From: Bergeyella porcorum
GTDB taxonomy: Bacteria; Bacteroidota; Bacteroidia; Flavobacteriales; Weeksellaceae
DNA: 43,045 bases
NCBI RefSeq assembly: GCF_042427575.1
Contig: NZ_JBHMFD010000020.1
Span: 1-43,045, forward strand
Direction: 5' to 3'
Position numbers and translations under genes: made by a program. This document shows, piece after piece, positions 1-6,158 of the stretch; position 1 is the stretch's first letter, and every line of letters starts with the position of its first letter. Below the pieces are notes generated by a model, which was given only the letters and a program-made list of their open reading frames with translations, was not told the DNA's origin and did no database searches.

Positions 1-590
1 GTTCGGGGTCTTACTCGTACAGGCTTTTGGTTCTGATAGGGTCAAGGGTTCACCAGTGCAGGCGTTCGGGGTCTTACTCGTACAGGCTCTTTGTTCTGAT
101 GAGGTCAAGTATTCCACCAGTGCAGGCGTTCGGGTTCTTGCTGGTGCAGGCTTTTTGTTCTGATAGGGTCAAGCGTTCCACCAGTGCAGGCGTTCGGGTT
201 CTTGCTGGTGCAGGCTTTTTGTTCTGATAGGGTCAAGCGTTCCACCAGTACAGGCGTTCCATCGGTACAGGTTCTTGGTTCTGATGAGGTCAAGTATTCC
301 ACCAGTGCAGGCGTTCCATCGGTACAGGTTCTTGGTTCTGATGAGGTCAAAGGTTCAACCAGTACAGGCGTTCCATCGGTACAGGTTCTTGGTTCTGATG
401 AGGTCAAGTATTCCACCAGTGCAGGCGTTCCATCGGTACAGGTTCTTGGTTCTGATAGGGTCAAGCGTTCCACCAGTACAGGCGTTCGGGTTCTTGCTGG
501 TGCAGGCTTTTTGTTCTGATAGGGTCAAGGGTTCCACCAGTGCAGGCGTTCCATCGGTACAGGTTCTTGGTTTTGATGGAGGTCAAAGGA
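1..590. repeat. Modular degenerate tandem repeat array 1 (runs off the left edge)
   Basis: About ten units in two interleaved lengths: a 64-bp form (for example 125-188 and 189-252) and a 57-bp form (for example 253-309, 310-366, 367-423). All share a core containing GTTCTGATGAGGTCAAG (or ...GATAGGGTCAAG) and CCACCAGTGCAGGCGTTC. On the minus strand each unit splits into roughly three subunits of 17-23 bp with consensus RCYTGNACYNNNNNGAAC. The 64-bp length breaks the reading frame, so the open frames crossing the array on both strands are probably incidental. The array begins before base 1. Its function is unknown. The related array at 2069-2540 shows that it is a dispersed family. Confidence 0.9.
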
Positions 591-598
591 TAAAGCAA

Positions 599-629
599 AC
601 CGCCCTACACTTTTGAAGTGTAAGGCGGT
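599..629 (-). terminator. Strong hairpin, probable terminator of the small minus-strand gene
   Basis: ACCGCCCTACACTT and AAGTGTAAGGCGGT form a 14-bp stem with one mismatch around a 3-base loop. It lies 58 bp beyond the stop of the 55-aa minus-strand ORF and at the edge of repeat array 1. The downstream T run is weak on either strand, so it may be a structural boundary rather than a classic intrinsic terminator. Confidence 0.5.
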
Positions 630-686
630 CGGGTACATTCTTATTAAAAAAAAGATGAGAGATTTTAAACGCAAAAATATTACTTC

Positions 687-854
687 TCAATTTATTTGTA
701 AAATATCTTTTATCTTACTTTCAGAAATTGAAAATGCTAATGAAAACGATTTTATTAAACTTTCATCTGTGAAAAGCCTATCACCGTTTTTATTTCTTAT
801 TTGGGATTTTCTCAAATACTCGTTTTTTATAATTTCGTGGGGTGTCGTTCTCAT
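687..854 (-). CDS. Small hypothetical protein, 55 aa, possibly leaderless
   Basis: This 55-residue ORF reads MRTTPHEIIKNEY at its N-terminus and ends ...SKIKDILQIN. It is charged, amphipathic and protein-like, with no signal peptide or membrane segment. I do not recognise a family. A TATATTTG -7 box (859-866) ends only four bases before the ATG, so the transcript would start at or next to the start codon. A 14-bp hairpin follows the stop. The gene lies between repeat array 1 and the left copy of the inverted repeat. The promoter and the composition favour a real gene. A spurious ORF remains possible, because the plus strand is also open here. Confidence 0.5.
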   Translation of the reverse strand: MRTTPHEIIKNEYLRKSQIRNKNGDRLFTDESLIKSFSLAFSISESKIKDILQIN

Positions 855-858
855 ATCA

Positions 859-866
859 CAAATATA
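859..866 (-). promoter_or_regulatory. -7 promoter box for the 55-aa ORF
   Basis: TATATTTG on the minus strand fits the Bacteroidota TAnnTTTG box. No clear -33 TTTG is seen at the usual spacing. It lies four bases from the ATG at 854. Confidence 0.5.
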
Positions 867-952
867 GTAATTTAGTTGTTTTTGTTCCTAAAAGGAATTG
901 AACCTAAAACGCTATTTTATTGAAAATGAAACTAATATAAAACGGGCTTTCA

Positions 953-977
953 TTTGGGTAACAAATGGGTAACAAAA
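953..977. repeat. Left copy of a 25-bp inverted repeat bounding the accessory region
   Basis: This segment holds two direct TGGGTAACAA-type repeats (GGGTAACAAATGGGTAACAA). The reverse complement at 7112-7136 matches 24 of 25 bases. Both copies also have CAATATTTTATAA nearby (982-994 here, 7148-7160 on the other strand). Paired direct repeats at both ends resemble recombinase arm-type or terminal binding sites. No target-site duplication is obvious. Confidence 0.6.
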
Positions 978-1016
978 ACCCCAATATTTTATAAAAATCT
1001 TGTACCTTTTACCTGC

Positions 1017-1535
1017 TTACACTCTTTCTATTTTGTTACCTTTTCCAGTTCTGAAACGAGTAGAAAAATGTACTTTTTGTTTTTGGTTGCCTTTGTCGTT
1101 TCGTGCCTTTTTTATTTCGTGGTGCATTTGCAATCTTAACCAAAATTCAGCAGGTAAATTAAAAACTGTTTCCAACCGAACCGCCAAATTTGCCGTTATG
1201 TTCTTTTTGCCTTTTAGAATTTCATTTGTGTAACTTTTAGAGTGGTCAAGCATTTCAGCTAGTGCCGTTTGGTTTATACCTCTTTGTTTCATTTCGTGCA
1301 TTAGTATTTCATTTGGTGCGTATTGTTCAAAATCAAATTTTCGGGTTTCATTTTCAAAATCCACTGCAAGACCTCCCAACCGTGATATTTCCAGCGTGTA
1401 GGCGTTCGGAGTTTCGGTATCATTAAAATACCCCTTTTCCGTTGCTTCGTTTAACAGTGTTTCTATGTAGTTTTTTACATCGTTGTACACTTGTTCCGTT
1501 GTGATTTTTTCCAAATCTTTATACTTGCTTTCCAT
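1017..1535 (-). CDS. higA: HigA-type antitoxin, XRE helix-turn-helix
   Basis: A 172-residue protein with a HigA-like HTH at about residues 80-135. The motif GINQTALAEMLDHSKSY is followed by an ILKGKKNIT turn and the FNLPAEFWLRLQ helix typical of HigA. It starts three bases after the higB stop, so the toxin-first order matches higBA operons. Known role of the family: it binds and neutralises the HigB ribonuclease and represses its own promoter. The roughly 75-residue N-terminal extension and the basic C-terminal tail make it longer than the usual ~100-residue HigA, but such long forms are common in Bacteroidota. The stop lies 40 bp from the left inverted repeat, so the pair sits at the element edge. 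Confidence 0.85.
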   Translation of the reverse strand: MESKYKDLEKITTEQVYNDVKNYIETLLNEATEKGYFNDTETPNAYTLEISRLGGLAVDFENETRKFDFEQYAPNEILMHEMKQRGINQTALAEMLDHSKSYTNEILKGKKNITANLAVRLETVFNLPAEFWLRLQMHHEIKKARNDKGNQKQKVHFSTRFRTGKGNKIERV

Positions 1536-1538
1536 TGT

Positions 1539-1835
1539 TTATATTTTATCTATTTCCTTTATTTTATCGTATTCTTTATGCGTTCCTATAAATCGTATTT
1601 GAGCAAAACCACCAACGAAAACAATAACCGCAATTAGTCTGTAATCATTCCCTTTAACATTGAAAACATAACGCCCACTTCCTACATAGTCGGCAGATGG
1701 AAAAATGTTTTTTAGTTCGTTATGCGTTTTAAATTCCATTGTTTCCATTATCTGAACCCATCTAAATAACGCCTTTTTGCTCCCAGCGTGTTTTTTTATA
1801 AATTCATCTATTTTTTCCCTGCCTAAAATCTTCAT
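1539..1835 (-). CDS. higB: HigB-type toxin, ribosome-dependent mRNA interferase
   Basis: A 98-residue RelE/HigB-fold protein starting MKILGREKIDEF. The diagnostic C-terminal block is RYVFNVKGNDYRLIAVIVF followed by IRFIGTHKEYD. Known role of the family: cleavage of translated mRNA in the ribosomal A site, neutralised by the co-encoded antitoxin. I chose the ATG at 1835 because a TATATTTG -7 box (1855-1862) lies inside the longer open frame that begins at 1877, which would put an upstream start ahead of the transcript. AAAGGAA directly precedes the start. The pair lies between the two repeat arrays and probably acts as a stabilisation module for the accessory region. Confidence 0.87.
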   Translation of the reverse strand: MKILGREKIDEFIKKHAGSKKALFRWVQIMETMEFKTHNELKNIFPSADYVGSGRYVFNVKGNDYRLIAVIVFVGGFAQIRFIGTHKEYDKIKEIDKI

Positions 1836-1854
1836 TTCCTTTGTTTTGCTTTCA

Positions 1855-1862
1855 CAAATATA
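1855..1862 (-). promoter_or_regulatory. -7 promoter box of higBA
   Basis: TATATTTG on the minus strand, about 20 bp upstream of the higB ATG. A TTTG is found 23 bp further upstream (1886-1889), slightly wider than the usual spacing. Confidence 0.6.
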
Positions 1863-2068
1863 CAAAAAATTCGCCAAATAGCGAACAAATACAGATTGTT
1901 TTTAAAAATATTTCCATCTGATGAGGTTTATTTTTACCCATCAAATAAAAATAATACTGAAAATCAATACTTTGTGTCTTATTATATTTGTGAAATATTC
2001 TACCTATCAAATAAAATAGTTCCTATATAGCACCCTTACAATGATGATAAAATTAATATTTTGCCTTT

Positions 2069-2540
2069 GTTCTGATGAGGTCAAGGGGTTACCAGTACAG
2101 GCGTTCGGTTCTGATGAGGTCAAGCGTTCCACCAGGGCAGGTGTTCGGTTCTGATGAGGTCAAGGGTTCAACCAGTACAGGCGTTCGGTTCTGATAGGGT
2201 CAAGGGGTTCACCAGTGCAGGCGTTCGGTTCTGATATGGTTAAAGGTGCACCAGGGCAGGCGTTCCATTGGTACAGGTTCTTGGTTCTGATGAGGTCAAG
2301 GGTTCACCAGTACAGGCGTTCCATTGGTACAGGTTCTTGGTTCTGATAGGGTCAAGGGGTTCACCAGTGCGGGCGTTCGGGTTCTTGCTGGTACAGGTTC
2401 TTGGTTCTGATAGGGTCAAAGGTTGCACCAGTACAGGCGTTCGGGTTCTTGCTGGTACAGGCTTTTTGTTCTGATAGGGTCAAGCGTTCCACCAGTGCAG
2501 GCGTTCGGTTCTGATGAGGTCAAGCGTTCCTACTGGTGCA
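2069..2540. repeat. Modular degenerate tandem repeat array 2
   Basis: Same family as the array at 1-590 but with a third, 40-bp unit type. Four or five compact units (GTTCGGTTCTGATGAGGTCA + AG...GGCAGG) are followed by two of about 57 bp with GTTCCATTGGTACAGG, two of 64 bp with GTTCGGGTTCTTGCTGG, and a final partial unit ending TACTGGTGC. The unit lengths (about 40, 57, 64) correspond to two or three subunits of roughly 20 bp. Individual units differ by point changes, so the array is old or converting rather than freshly amplified. Confidence 0.9.
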
Positions 2541-2861
2541 AAATGATGATATAATGATGATGTAATGATGATAATTTTAACCATAAACACGCAAAAACCT
2601 AATAAAATAGGCTTAATCATATCCAATAAATCCATTTTTTGAACTGAAAAAGTTACTTTTTTGTTATTTATTAACGCTTTTTTGTCGCTAAAATGGTACT
2701 TAAATGATACTTAATGTACATTTTTTGACATTTTCCGACATTTTCCTATCAGAAACCCAATTAAACGCCAACCCCCATAAACAAAGGCTTTGCAAGGCTT
2801 TTATTTTGCTTTAAATCCATTTTCTGAACCCATACCCCCCCCCCCTACGATAAAAAACACG
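2541..2861. other. Gene-free AT-rich segment with short repeats and a C11 tract
   Basis: No supportable gene. It contains ATGATGATATA/ATGATGATGTA microrepeats (2542-2572), three adjacent 10-bp ACATTTTnnn repeats (about 2718-2747), two copies of AAATCCATTTTYTGAAC (about 2627 and 2815), and eleven consecutive C residues at 2835-2845. Such iteron-like repeats would suit a replication or regulatory region, but that is inference only. Confidence 0.5.
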
Positions 2862-2890
2862 AAAAAACCACCTCTTTTATTGCGAGGTGG
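2862..2890 (-). terminator. Intrinsic terminator overlapping the stop of the last element gene
   Basis: On the minus strand the stem is CCACCTC / GAGGTGG with GCAATAAAA in the loop, followed by six Ts. The TAA stop codon of the 181-aa gene lies within the loop. Confidence 0.85.
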
Positions 2891-3422
2891 TGCGTTTCTT
2901 CATTTCCTGTATATGCTTTTGATAGTCTTTAATCAATTCCCTGTTGCTTTTCTTTCGGAGGGGTAGGCGTTTGTTTATTCCTCTTTTTTGATAGTAGGCG
3001 TTTAGTTTCCGTATTATATCTCTTTTCGTTTCTCTTTTCGGGGGTTCGTATGGCTGTACGGTAAGTGTGCCACTGTTGTAGTCTTTTTTAATTTCATCTA
3101 CTAGCAAATGCAAATAATAGTTTATAATGCTTTGCCCTTTGCGTGTATGGTTGTAATACTTCCGTGATAGGTTTATTTTGCTTTCGTGGCTTTTTATGTA
3201 GTCCCAAAAAATGGCTTTATCTTCTTTTTTTATACGCTTATCAAAATGCCGTACAATATAGATTTGCCGTAAATAATACCTAAATAAAATATTGTACCTT
3301 GTGAATTTTGGGGGCAGTCCAAAATACAGACTAATGCAAAAAATCAACTCTTTTTCCGTTGGTGGGTTTATCGTTTTCCTTGCAACTTTTCGCCCTTTTA
3401 TCCTTTTTGTAAATCGTTCCAT
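2877..3422 (-). CDS. Hypothetical basic protein, 181 aa
   Basis: A lysine/arginine-rich protein of unknown family, with basic patches at both ends (MERFTKRIKGRKVARK; a C-terminal run including KRLPLRKKSNRELIKDYQKH). No signal peptide or membrane segment. The middle is aromatic and basic (SLYFGLPPKFTRYNILFRYY), which suggests a nucleic-acid-associated protein, but no catalytic motif is recognisable. It overlaps the preceding 92-aa gene by 25 bp and ends in an intrinsic terminator, so it is the last gene of the minus-strand element operon. The position after a replication initiator suggests an accessory replication, packaging or mobilisation role, but nothing in the sequence proves it. Confidence 0.7.
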   Translation of the reverse strand: MERFTKRIKGRKVARKTINPPTEKELIFCISLYFGLPPKFTRYNILFRYYLRQIYIVRHFDKRIKKEDKAIFWDYIKSHESKINLSRKYYNHTRKGQSIINYYLHLLVDEIKKDYNSGTLTVQPYEPPKRETKRDIIRKLNAYYQKRGINKRLPLRKKSNRELIKDYQKHIQEMKKRTTSQ

Positions 3423-3676
3423 TTGCTTATATCTCTTATAAATTTATATGCTTCTATACCTGTTTTTCCTTTGTAGTGTTTCCCAGCGTGTAAGGGGGTT
3501 ATTTTGAAAATAAATATTTCTTTCGGTGGGGTACATATTTCTAATGCTCCCAGTGTATCAGAATAGGAAGTCCCGTCCCTTTCTTTGTATTCTATTCTGA
3601 AATAAAAATCCTTTTCTTTTAGATACTGGAAATCGTACCAGCGTAAGAATATGCGTTGTCTTTTTCTCTTTATCAT
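3398..3676 (-). CDS. Hypothetical protein, 92 aa
   Basis: A small basic, aromatic protein beginning MIKRKRQRIFLRWYDF, with no predicted signal or membrane segment and no recognised family. Its last 25 bases overlap the next gene, so the two are translationally coupled. It lies 275 bp downstream of the rep stop and is separated from it by a structured gene-free segment, so it may have its own promoter, although no clear TAnnTTTG box is seen. It is part of the minus-strand accessory element. Confidence 0.65.
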   Translation of the reverse strand: MIKRKRQRIFLRWYDFQYLKEKDFYFRIEYKERDGTSYSDTLGALEICTPPKEIFIFKITPLHAGKHYKGKTGIEAYKFIRDISKWNDLQKG

Positions 3677-3951
3677 TCTTATTTTCTTTTGTGTGTACTC
3701 TTAATTATACTGGATATTAATAATGCCGTTTTTGTCTTTTATTTAAGTAATTGAAAATAAAGAGTATAAACCTAAATATTTAGTTACTTATATGCCTAAC
3801 GGCACTGTAAGACAAGTTGCCCTAAAAAATTTCGGCAGTTATATATATAACGCCTTGCAGTATTTTTTTTCTTTCAATCTTTATCAATCTTTCGGGCTTT
3901 ATTTCTTAAATTATTGAATATCAATATTTTGAACTGTATGCCCAAATGGCA
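3677..3951. other. Structured gene-free segment downstream of rep; candidate origin
   Basis: Holds a perfect 14-bp palindrome GTTATATATATAAC (3838-3851), extended by GGC(A)...GCC into a longer hairpin. It also holds two similar dyads, TATGCCTAACGGCACT (3791-3806) and TATGCCCAAATGGCACT (3938-3954), about 147 bp apart. Rolling-circle elements often carry the double-strand origin as hairpins beside rep. That role is inferred here, and no nick-site motif is recognised. Confidence 0.4.
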
Positions 3952-4848
3952 CTATTCATTTAGTTTAAAGTTTTTATAATACTCTTTATCGTGCCAGTCC
4001 CTTATAAACTCCCTTACCGTGCGGTATTGCTTGGGTGTGAGTTCCTTTTTTTCGTGCCGTTCCTTTGCCAGTTCCAACGCCCGTACGGTTCCAAACTGTA
4101 ATATATCTTTTGCCGTTTGCTTTTTGGAGTGGGAACACACGCCCACCCCCGTATATTCTACAAACTTTTTTAATTTAATACTTTTCATTTCCTGCCAAAA
4201 AATCCGCTCTTTTTCCTTTAAAAATTCAATGTTTAGGAATGTTTCCAGTTCCAGCCGTTCGCACCGCCTGTATATGCTTTCGCACCGTGTAAGATGGTTA
4301 ATATTTGGGGGCGGTTTTCTCTTTTTGTCTTTCAGTTCGTGTAGTTTATCATATACCCTAAAAATTCGCTTAAAATCTTTGTTTATTTCCGTTGTTTTGT
4401 GGCTTTCATTCTTATACATAGGATTGAAGTAAAACGGCTTATTTCCTATATTATCCAGCTTTTTTAATATCCAATGCGTTGGGCGTTCGGTTTCAAAGTT
4501 TGCCCCAACCTCAAAGGAACTAATTAAATAACCGCCTACGCTTCCCAACCCGTAAAATTCTAATATCTTTAAAATAGTTTCCCTGCTTTCTTGCATTGTG
4601 ATATTATTGTAATTATCCAGTTTTCCACCATTTAGAAAATTGTAAAACTTATGCACCGAACCCCCTACCTTTAATGTTCCTTTGGTATCTATATGGATAT
4701 AAAAACCTCCGTTAAAATCTTTGGTATCTTTATTATCATAATATATTGCCCCGTTTTTGTGGTGCATTCTCAATTTTGATTTTTTTTGCAAAAGTTTTAA
4801 ATCCTTTTCAGAAATATTTTTTTTCCTAAAAGTGAGTTTATCAATCAT
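3952..4848 (-). CDS. Replication initiation protein, filamentous-phage gene II / Phage_CRI-like
   Basis: 298 residues. The region GGFYIHIDTKGTLKVGGSVH followed by KFYNFLNGG resembles the GS-hKF-NG block of inovirus/plasmid G2P-X (Phage_CRI) initiators. RIFRVYDKLHEL followed by TRCESIYRRCERLELE resembles the Y-K-E / R-E block near the family's active tyrosine. Proteins of this family nick the origin and start rolling-circle replication. It is the largest gene of the element. The long leader (4849-4975) carries an 11-codon upstream ORF and is crossed by a candidate antisense RNA, which suggests copy-number control. The assignment rests on motif resemblance only. An unrelated plasmid Rep is the main alternative. 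Confidence 0.55.
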   Translation of the reverse strand: MIDKLTFRKKNISEKDLKLLQKKSKLRMHHKNGAIYYDNKDTKDFNGGFYIHIDTKGTLKVGGSVHKFYNFLNGGKLDNYNNITMQESRETILKILEFYGLGSVGGYLISSFEVGANFETERPTHWILKKLDNIGNKPFYFNPMYKNESHKTTEINKDFKRIFRVYDKLHELKDKKRKPPPNINHLTRCESIYRRCERLELETFLNIEFLKEKERIFWQEMKSIKLKKFVEYTGVGVCSHSKKQTAKDILQFGTVRALELAKERHEKKELTPKQYRTVREFIRDWHDKEYYKNFKLNE

Positions 4849-4858
4849 ATTTTTTTCC

Positions 4859-4866
4859 TACTTTTG
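4859..4866 (+). promoter_or_regulatory. Promoter box for a plus-strand transcript antisense to the rep leader
   Basis: TACTTTTG fits the TAnnTTTG -7 box on the plus strand, just 11 bp upstream of (outside) the rep start. It points into a 100-bp segment that ends in an intrinsic terminator of the same orientation. Confidence 0.45.
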
Positions 4867-4888
4867 CCCCGTTGGAAATATAGCGGTA

Positions 4889-4924
4889 CTACAATCGTCT
4901 GTATTGGAGGGCGTGAGTTTCCAT
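4889..4924 (-). CDS. 11-codon leader ORF upstream of rep
   Basis: Reads METHALQYRRL then stop. Its start sits in the context AAAGATTTAGATTAATGGAAA, nearly the same as the starts of the genes at 5907 and 5254 (CAGATTTAGAnCAATGGAAA). The shared initiation context suggests it is translated. It lies 40 bp before the rep start and entirely within the region covered by the candidate antisense RNA, so translation of this leader could be what the antisense RNA controls. Confidence 0.45.
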   Translation of the reverse strand: METHALQYRRL

Positions 4925-4942
4925 TAATCTAAATCTTTAACC

Positions 4943-4972
4943 GAAAGCCGTATTTTTACGGCTTTCTTTTTT
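4943..4972 (+). terminator. Intrinsic terminator, plus strand
   Basis: A perfect 10-bp stem GAAAGCCGTA / TACGGCTTTC with a TTTT loop and then TTTTTT. On the minus strand it has no trailing T run, so it serves a plus-strand transcript and can be read through by the rep mRNA. Confidence 0.8.
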
Positions 4973-4975
4973 GTC

Positions 4976-5254
4976 TTAATACTTCGGGTTATCCTGTAAA
5001 TACTTTTGCAATTCCGACCGCTTAAATAGTATTCTTGTTTTCTTTCCGTTGGGCTGGTGTCGTTGGAAAAAACCATCATTTGCCAATTTGTCCAGCGTGT
5101 TACGGCTACACTTTAAAAGTTGCTGGGCTTCCTTATGCGTTAGATACTCTTTGTGTGTTTTTTGGTTTAAATCCATTATCAACACTTCTAAATTTTCTAC
5201 TTTCTGAATGAGTTTTGTAAATAATTCGTTATTTACTACTGTGATATTTTCCAT
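4976..5254 (-). CDS. Excisionase-like HTH DNA-binding protein
   Basis: 92 residues. The N-terminal part (about 1-35) looks like a short coiled segment (FTKLIQKVENLEVLIMDLNQ). The C-terminal half is a MerR-like/excisionase winged HTH: YLTHKEAQQLLKCSRNTLDK, then FFQRHQPNGKKTRILFKRSE and a final LQKYL helix. Such proteins are frequent in Bacteroidota mobile elements, where they act as excisionases or transcription regulators. No integrase is seen nearby, so a regulatory role is at least as likely. The start shares the CAGATTTAGA-CAATGGAAAA leader with the gene at 5907. The stop lies four bases from the terminator hairpin. Confidence 0.75.
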   Translation of the reverse strand: MENITVVNNELFTKLIQKVENLEVLIMDLNQKTHKEYLTHKEAQQLLKCSRNTLDKLANDGFFQRHQPNGKKTRILFKRSELQKYLQDNPKY

Positions 5255-5293
5255 TGTCTAAATCTGTTTTTTTAAATGAATTTTAAAGGCGGT

Positions 5294-5476
5294 TTAATTT
5301 TGCTTTAAAATAATTCCGTTATCCATCAATATTTGCTCTGTGGCTTTTTGTTCCTGCTGTTTAAATTCGTAATCTGATGTGCCAGCAATGGAAAAAGCAA
5401 AAAGCACAAAGAGAATGAAAACAAGCACCAAAAGGGGGTTATTTTCTTCGGGTGGAGTGGTTCTTTGCTGTGTCAT
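5294..5476 (-). CDS. Small single-pass membrane protein, 60 aa
   Basis: A polar N-terminus (MTQQRTTPPEENN) is followed by one membrane segment at about residues 14-32 (LLVLVFILFVLFAFSIAG) and a short charged tail. There is no cleavable signal peptide. It overlaps the 75-aa gene upstream by 38 bp. Small single-pass proteins occur in filamentous phages (coat or minor coat), but nothing here is diagnostic and no secretion ATPase gene is present. The family is unknown. Confidence 0.6.
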   Translation of the reverse strand: MTQQRTTPPEENNPLLVLVFILFVLFAFSIAGTSDYEFKQQEQKATEQILMDNGIILKQN

Positions 5477-5666
5477 TTGTTTTGCTTTTTTGGGGTGTTT
5501 TTTGTTCTATTTCTATGGTCAAAATCTTTTCTAGGTACTCCTGTAATCGTTGGATATATTGAGCCACTACAAAAGCATAACGAGTAGGCAAATCTTCCTT
5601 TATAGCGTTAATAGTTGCTATTTCATCCAGTAGTTCTTTAATAGTTTCGGGGGTACTATTTTTCAT
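5439..5666 (-). CDS. Hypothetical protein, 75 aa
   Basis: A small, mostly helical protein (MKNSTPETIKELLDEIATIN; IQRLQEYLEKILTIEIEQK) with a basic tail ending HSTRRK. It overlaps the upstream 83-aa gene by 11 bp and the downstream membrane protein by 38 bp, so it is embedded in the minus-strand element operon and probably translated by coupling. No family recognised. Confidence 0.6.
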   Translation of the reverse strand: MKNSTPETIKELLDEIATINAIKEDLPTRYAFVVAQYIQRLQEYLEKILTIEIEQKTPQKSKTNDTAKNHSTRRK

Positions 5667-5907
5667 TTACTGGAAATTTTGCTATTTCTTTTACTCCGTT
5701 TGTACTAATGCTAAGCATTGTATTTGTAAACTTTTTTACTGTATCGCACCGTAATAGTGCAAGGCGTACCCCTGCATTTAATTCTTCAAAATTTACCTCT
5801 TGATTATTGAAAAAGGTAACTATTTTAGTGGTCTTACCGTTGGCAAGTGTAATATCTGATACTATACTGTGCCTGTATAGGGTTTCTGTATTGATTATGT
5901 TTTCCAT
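5656..5907 (-). CDS. Hypothetical protein, 83 aa
   Basis: A small protein (MENIINTETLYRHSIVSDIT...) of mixed strand/helix character with no membrane segment. It has the size of the small single-stranded DNA binding proteins found in small replicons, but shows no OB-fold signature that I can identify. Its start lies in the CAGATTTAGAGCAATGGAAAA context shared with the genes at 5254 and 4924. It is followed by an overlapping 75-aa gene. Function unknown. Confidence 0.6.
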   Translation of the reverse strand: MENIINTETLYRHSIVSDITLANGKTTKIVTFFNNQEVNFEELNAGVRLALLRCDTVKKFTNTMLSISTNGVKEIAKFPVNEK

Positions 5908-5921
5908 TGCTCTAAATCTGT

Positions 5922-6143
5922 TTAATTAATTGCGTTTAGTCTTTCTAATGCGTTGTTTTTTTGCTTTTTCAAATCTTCTAAATATTCAGCGGTTGCCGTT
6001 AATATTTTGGTTTCCAGTCGTTCTGATAGCGTTTTTTTACCGTTAAAAAAACTTATTATTGTGATGTAATGGATTTTGGAACGCTTCGCAATTGCTTTCA
6101 TACCTCCGTGCGGTATCTTCTTTTTTAGTTGTTCTATGTTCAT
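5922..6143 (-). CDS. Small HTH DNA-binding protein, probable element repressor
   Basis: 73 residues from the ATG at 6143. MNIEQLKKKIPHGGMKAIAK, then RSKIHYITIISFFNGKKTLS, reads as a compact helix-turn-helix of the XRE/LacI-like kind, followed by a helix (LETKILTATAEYLEDLKKQK). The longer open frame from 6203 is rejected because a promoter box (6201-6208) and a hairpin (6184-6200) lie within it. Upstream is a perfect 11-bp inverted repeat AATGTTTAACT / AGTTAAACATT, plus a further half-site in the leader. The protein therefore probably represses its own operon and perhaps the promoter at 6974, which has a related half-site. It is the first gene of the minus-strand operon. Confidence 0.7.
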   Translation of the reverse strand: MNIEQLKKKIPHGGMKAIAKRSKIHYITIISFFNGKKTLSERLETKILTATAEYLEDLKKQKNNALERLNAIN

Positions 6144-6158
6144 TGTAATACTATTTTT

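Larger units (their letters stand above)
4872..4972 (+). ncRNA. Candidate antisense RNA to the rep leader
   Basis: The segment is bounded by a plus-strand -7 box (4859-4866) and a plus-strand terminator (stem 4943-4952 / 4957-4966, then six Ts). It has no plus-strand ORF of note. A transcript of about 100 nt would be complementary to the leader of rep mRNA, including the 11-codon ORF at 4889-4924. This matches the layout of countertranscribed RNAs that control plasmid copy number. It is inferred from signals only. Confidence 0.45.

Noticed and set aside
105..519. Repeat-encoded proteins on both strands of array 1
   Set aside because: Open frames follow from the 57-bp units (divisible by three). 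The 64- and 40-bp units break the frame, and no promoter or start context supports translation.
1..590. CRISPR array
   Set aside because: Unit lengths vary (57 and 64 bp), the supposed spacers are themselves repeated, and no cas genes are present.
613..867. 84-aa plus-strand ORF
   Set aside because: Composition is that of the complement of the 55-aa minus-strand ORF, which has a promoter box.
954..1233. Plus-strand ORFs opposite higA
   Set aside because: Antisense to a well-supported HTH gene; no family resemblance.
4019..4432. 137-aa plus-strand ORF
   Set aside because: Antisense shadow of the rep-like gene; Ser/Phe-rich composition typical of such shadows.
5294..5476. Filamentous phage major coat protein
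   Set aside because: It has a single membrane span but no signal peptide or typical coat layout, and no assembly ATPase gene lies nearby.
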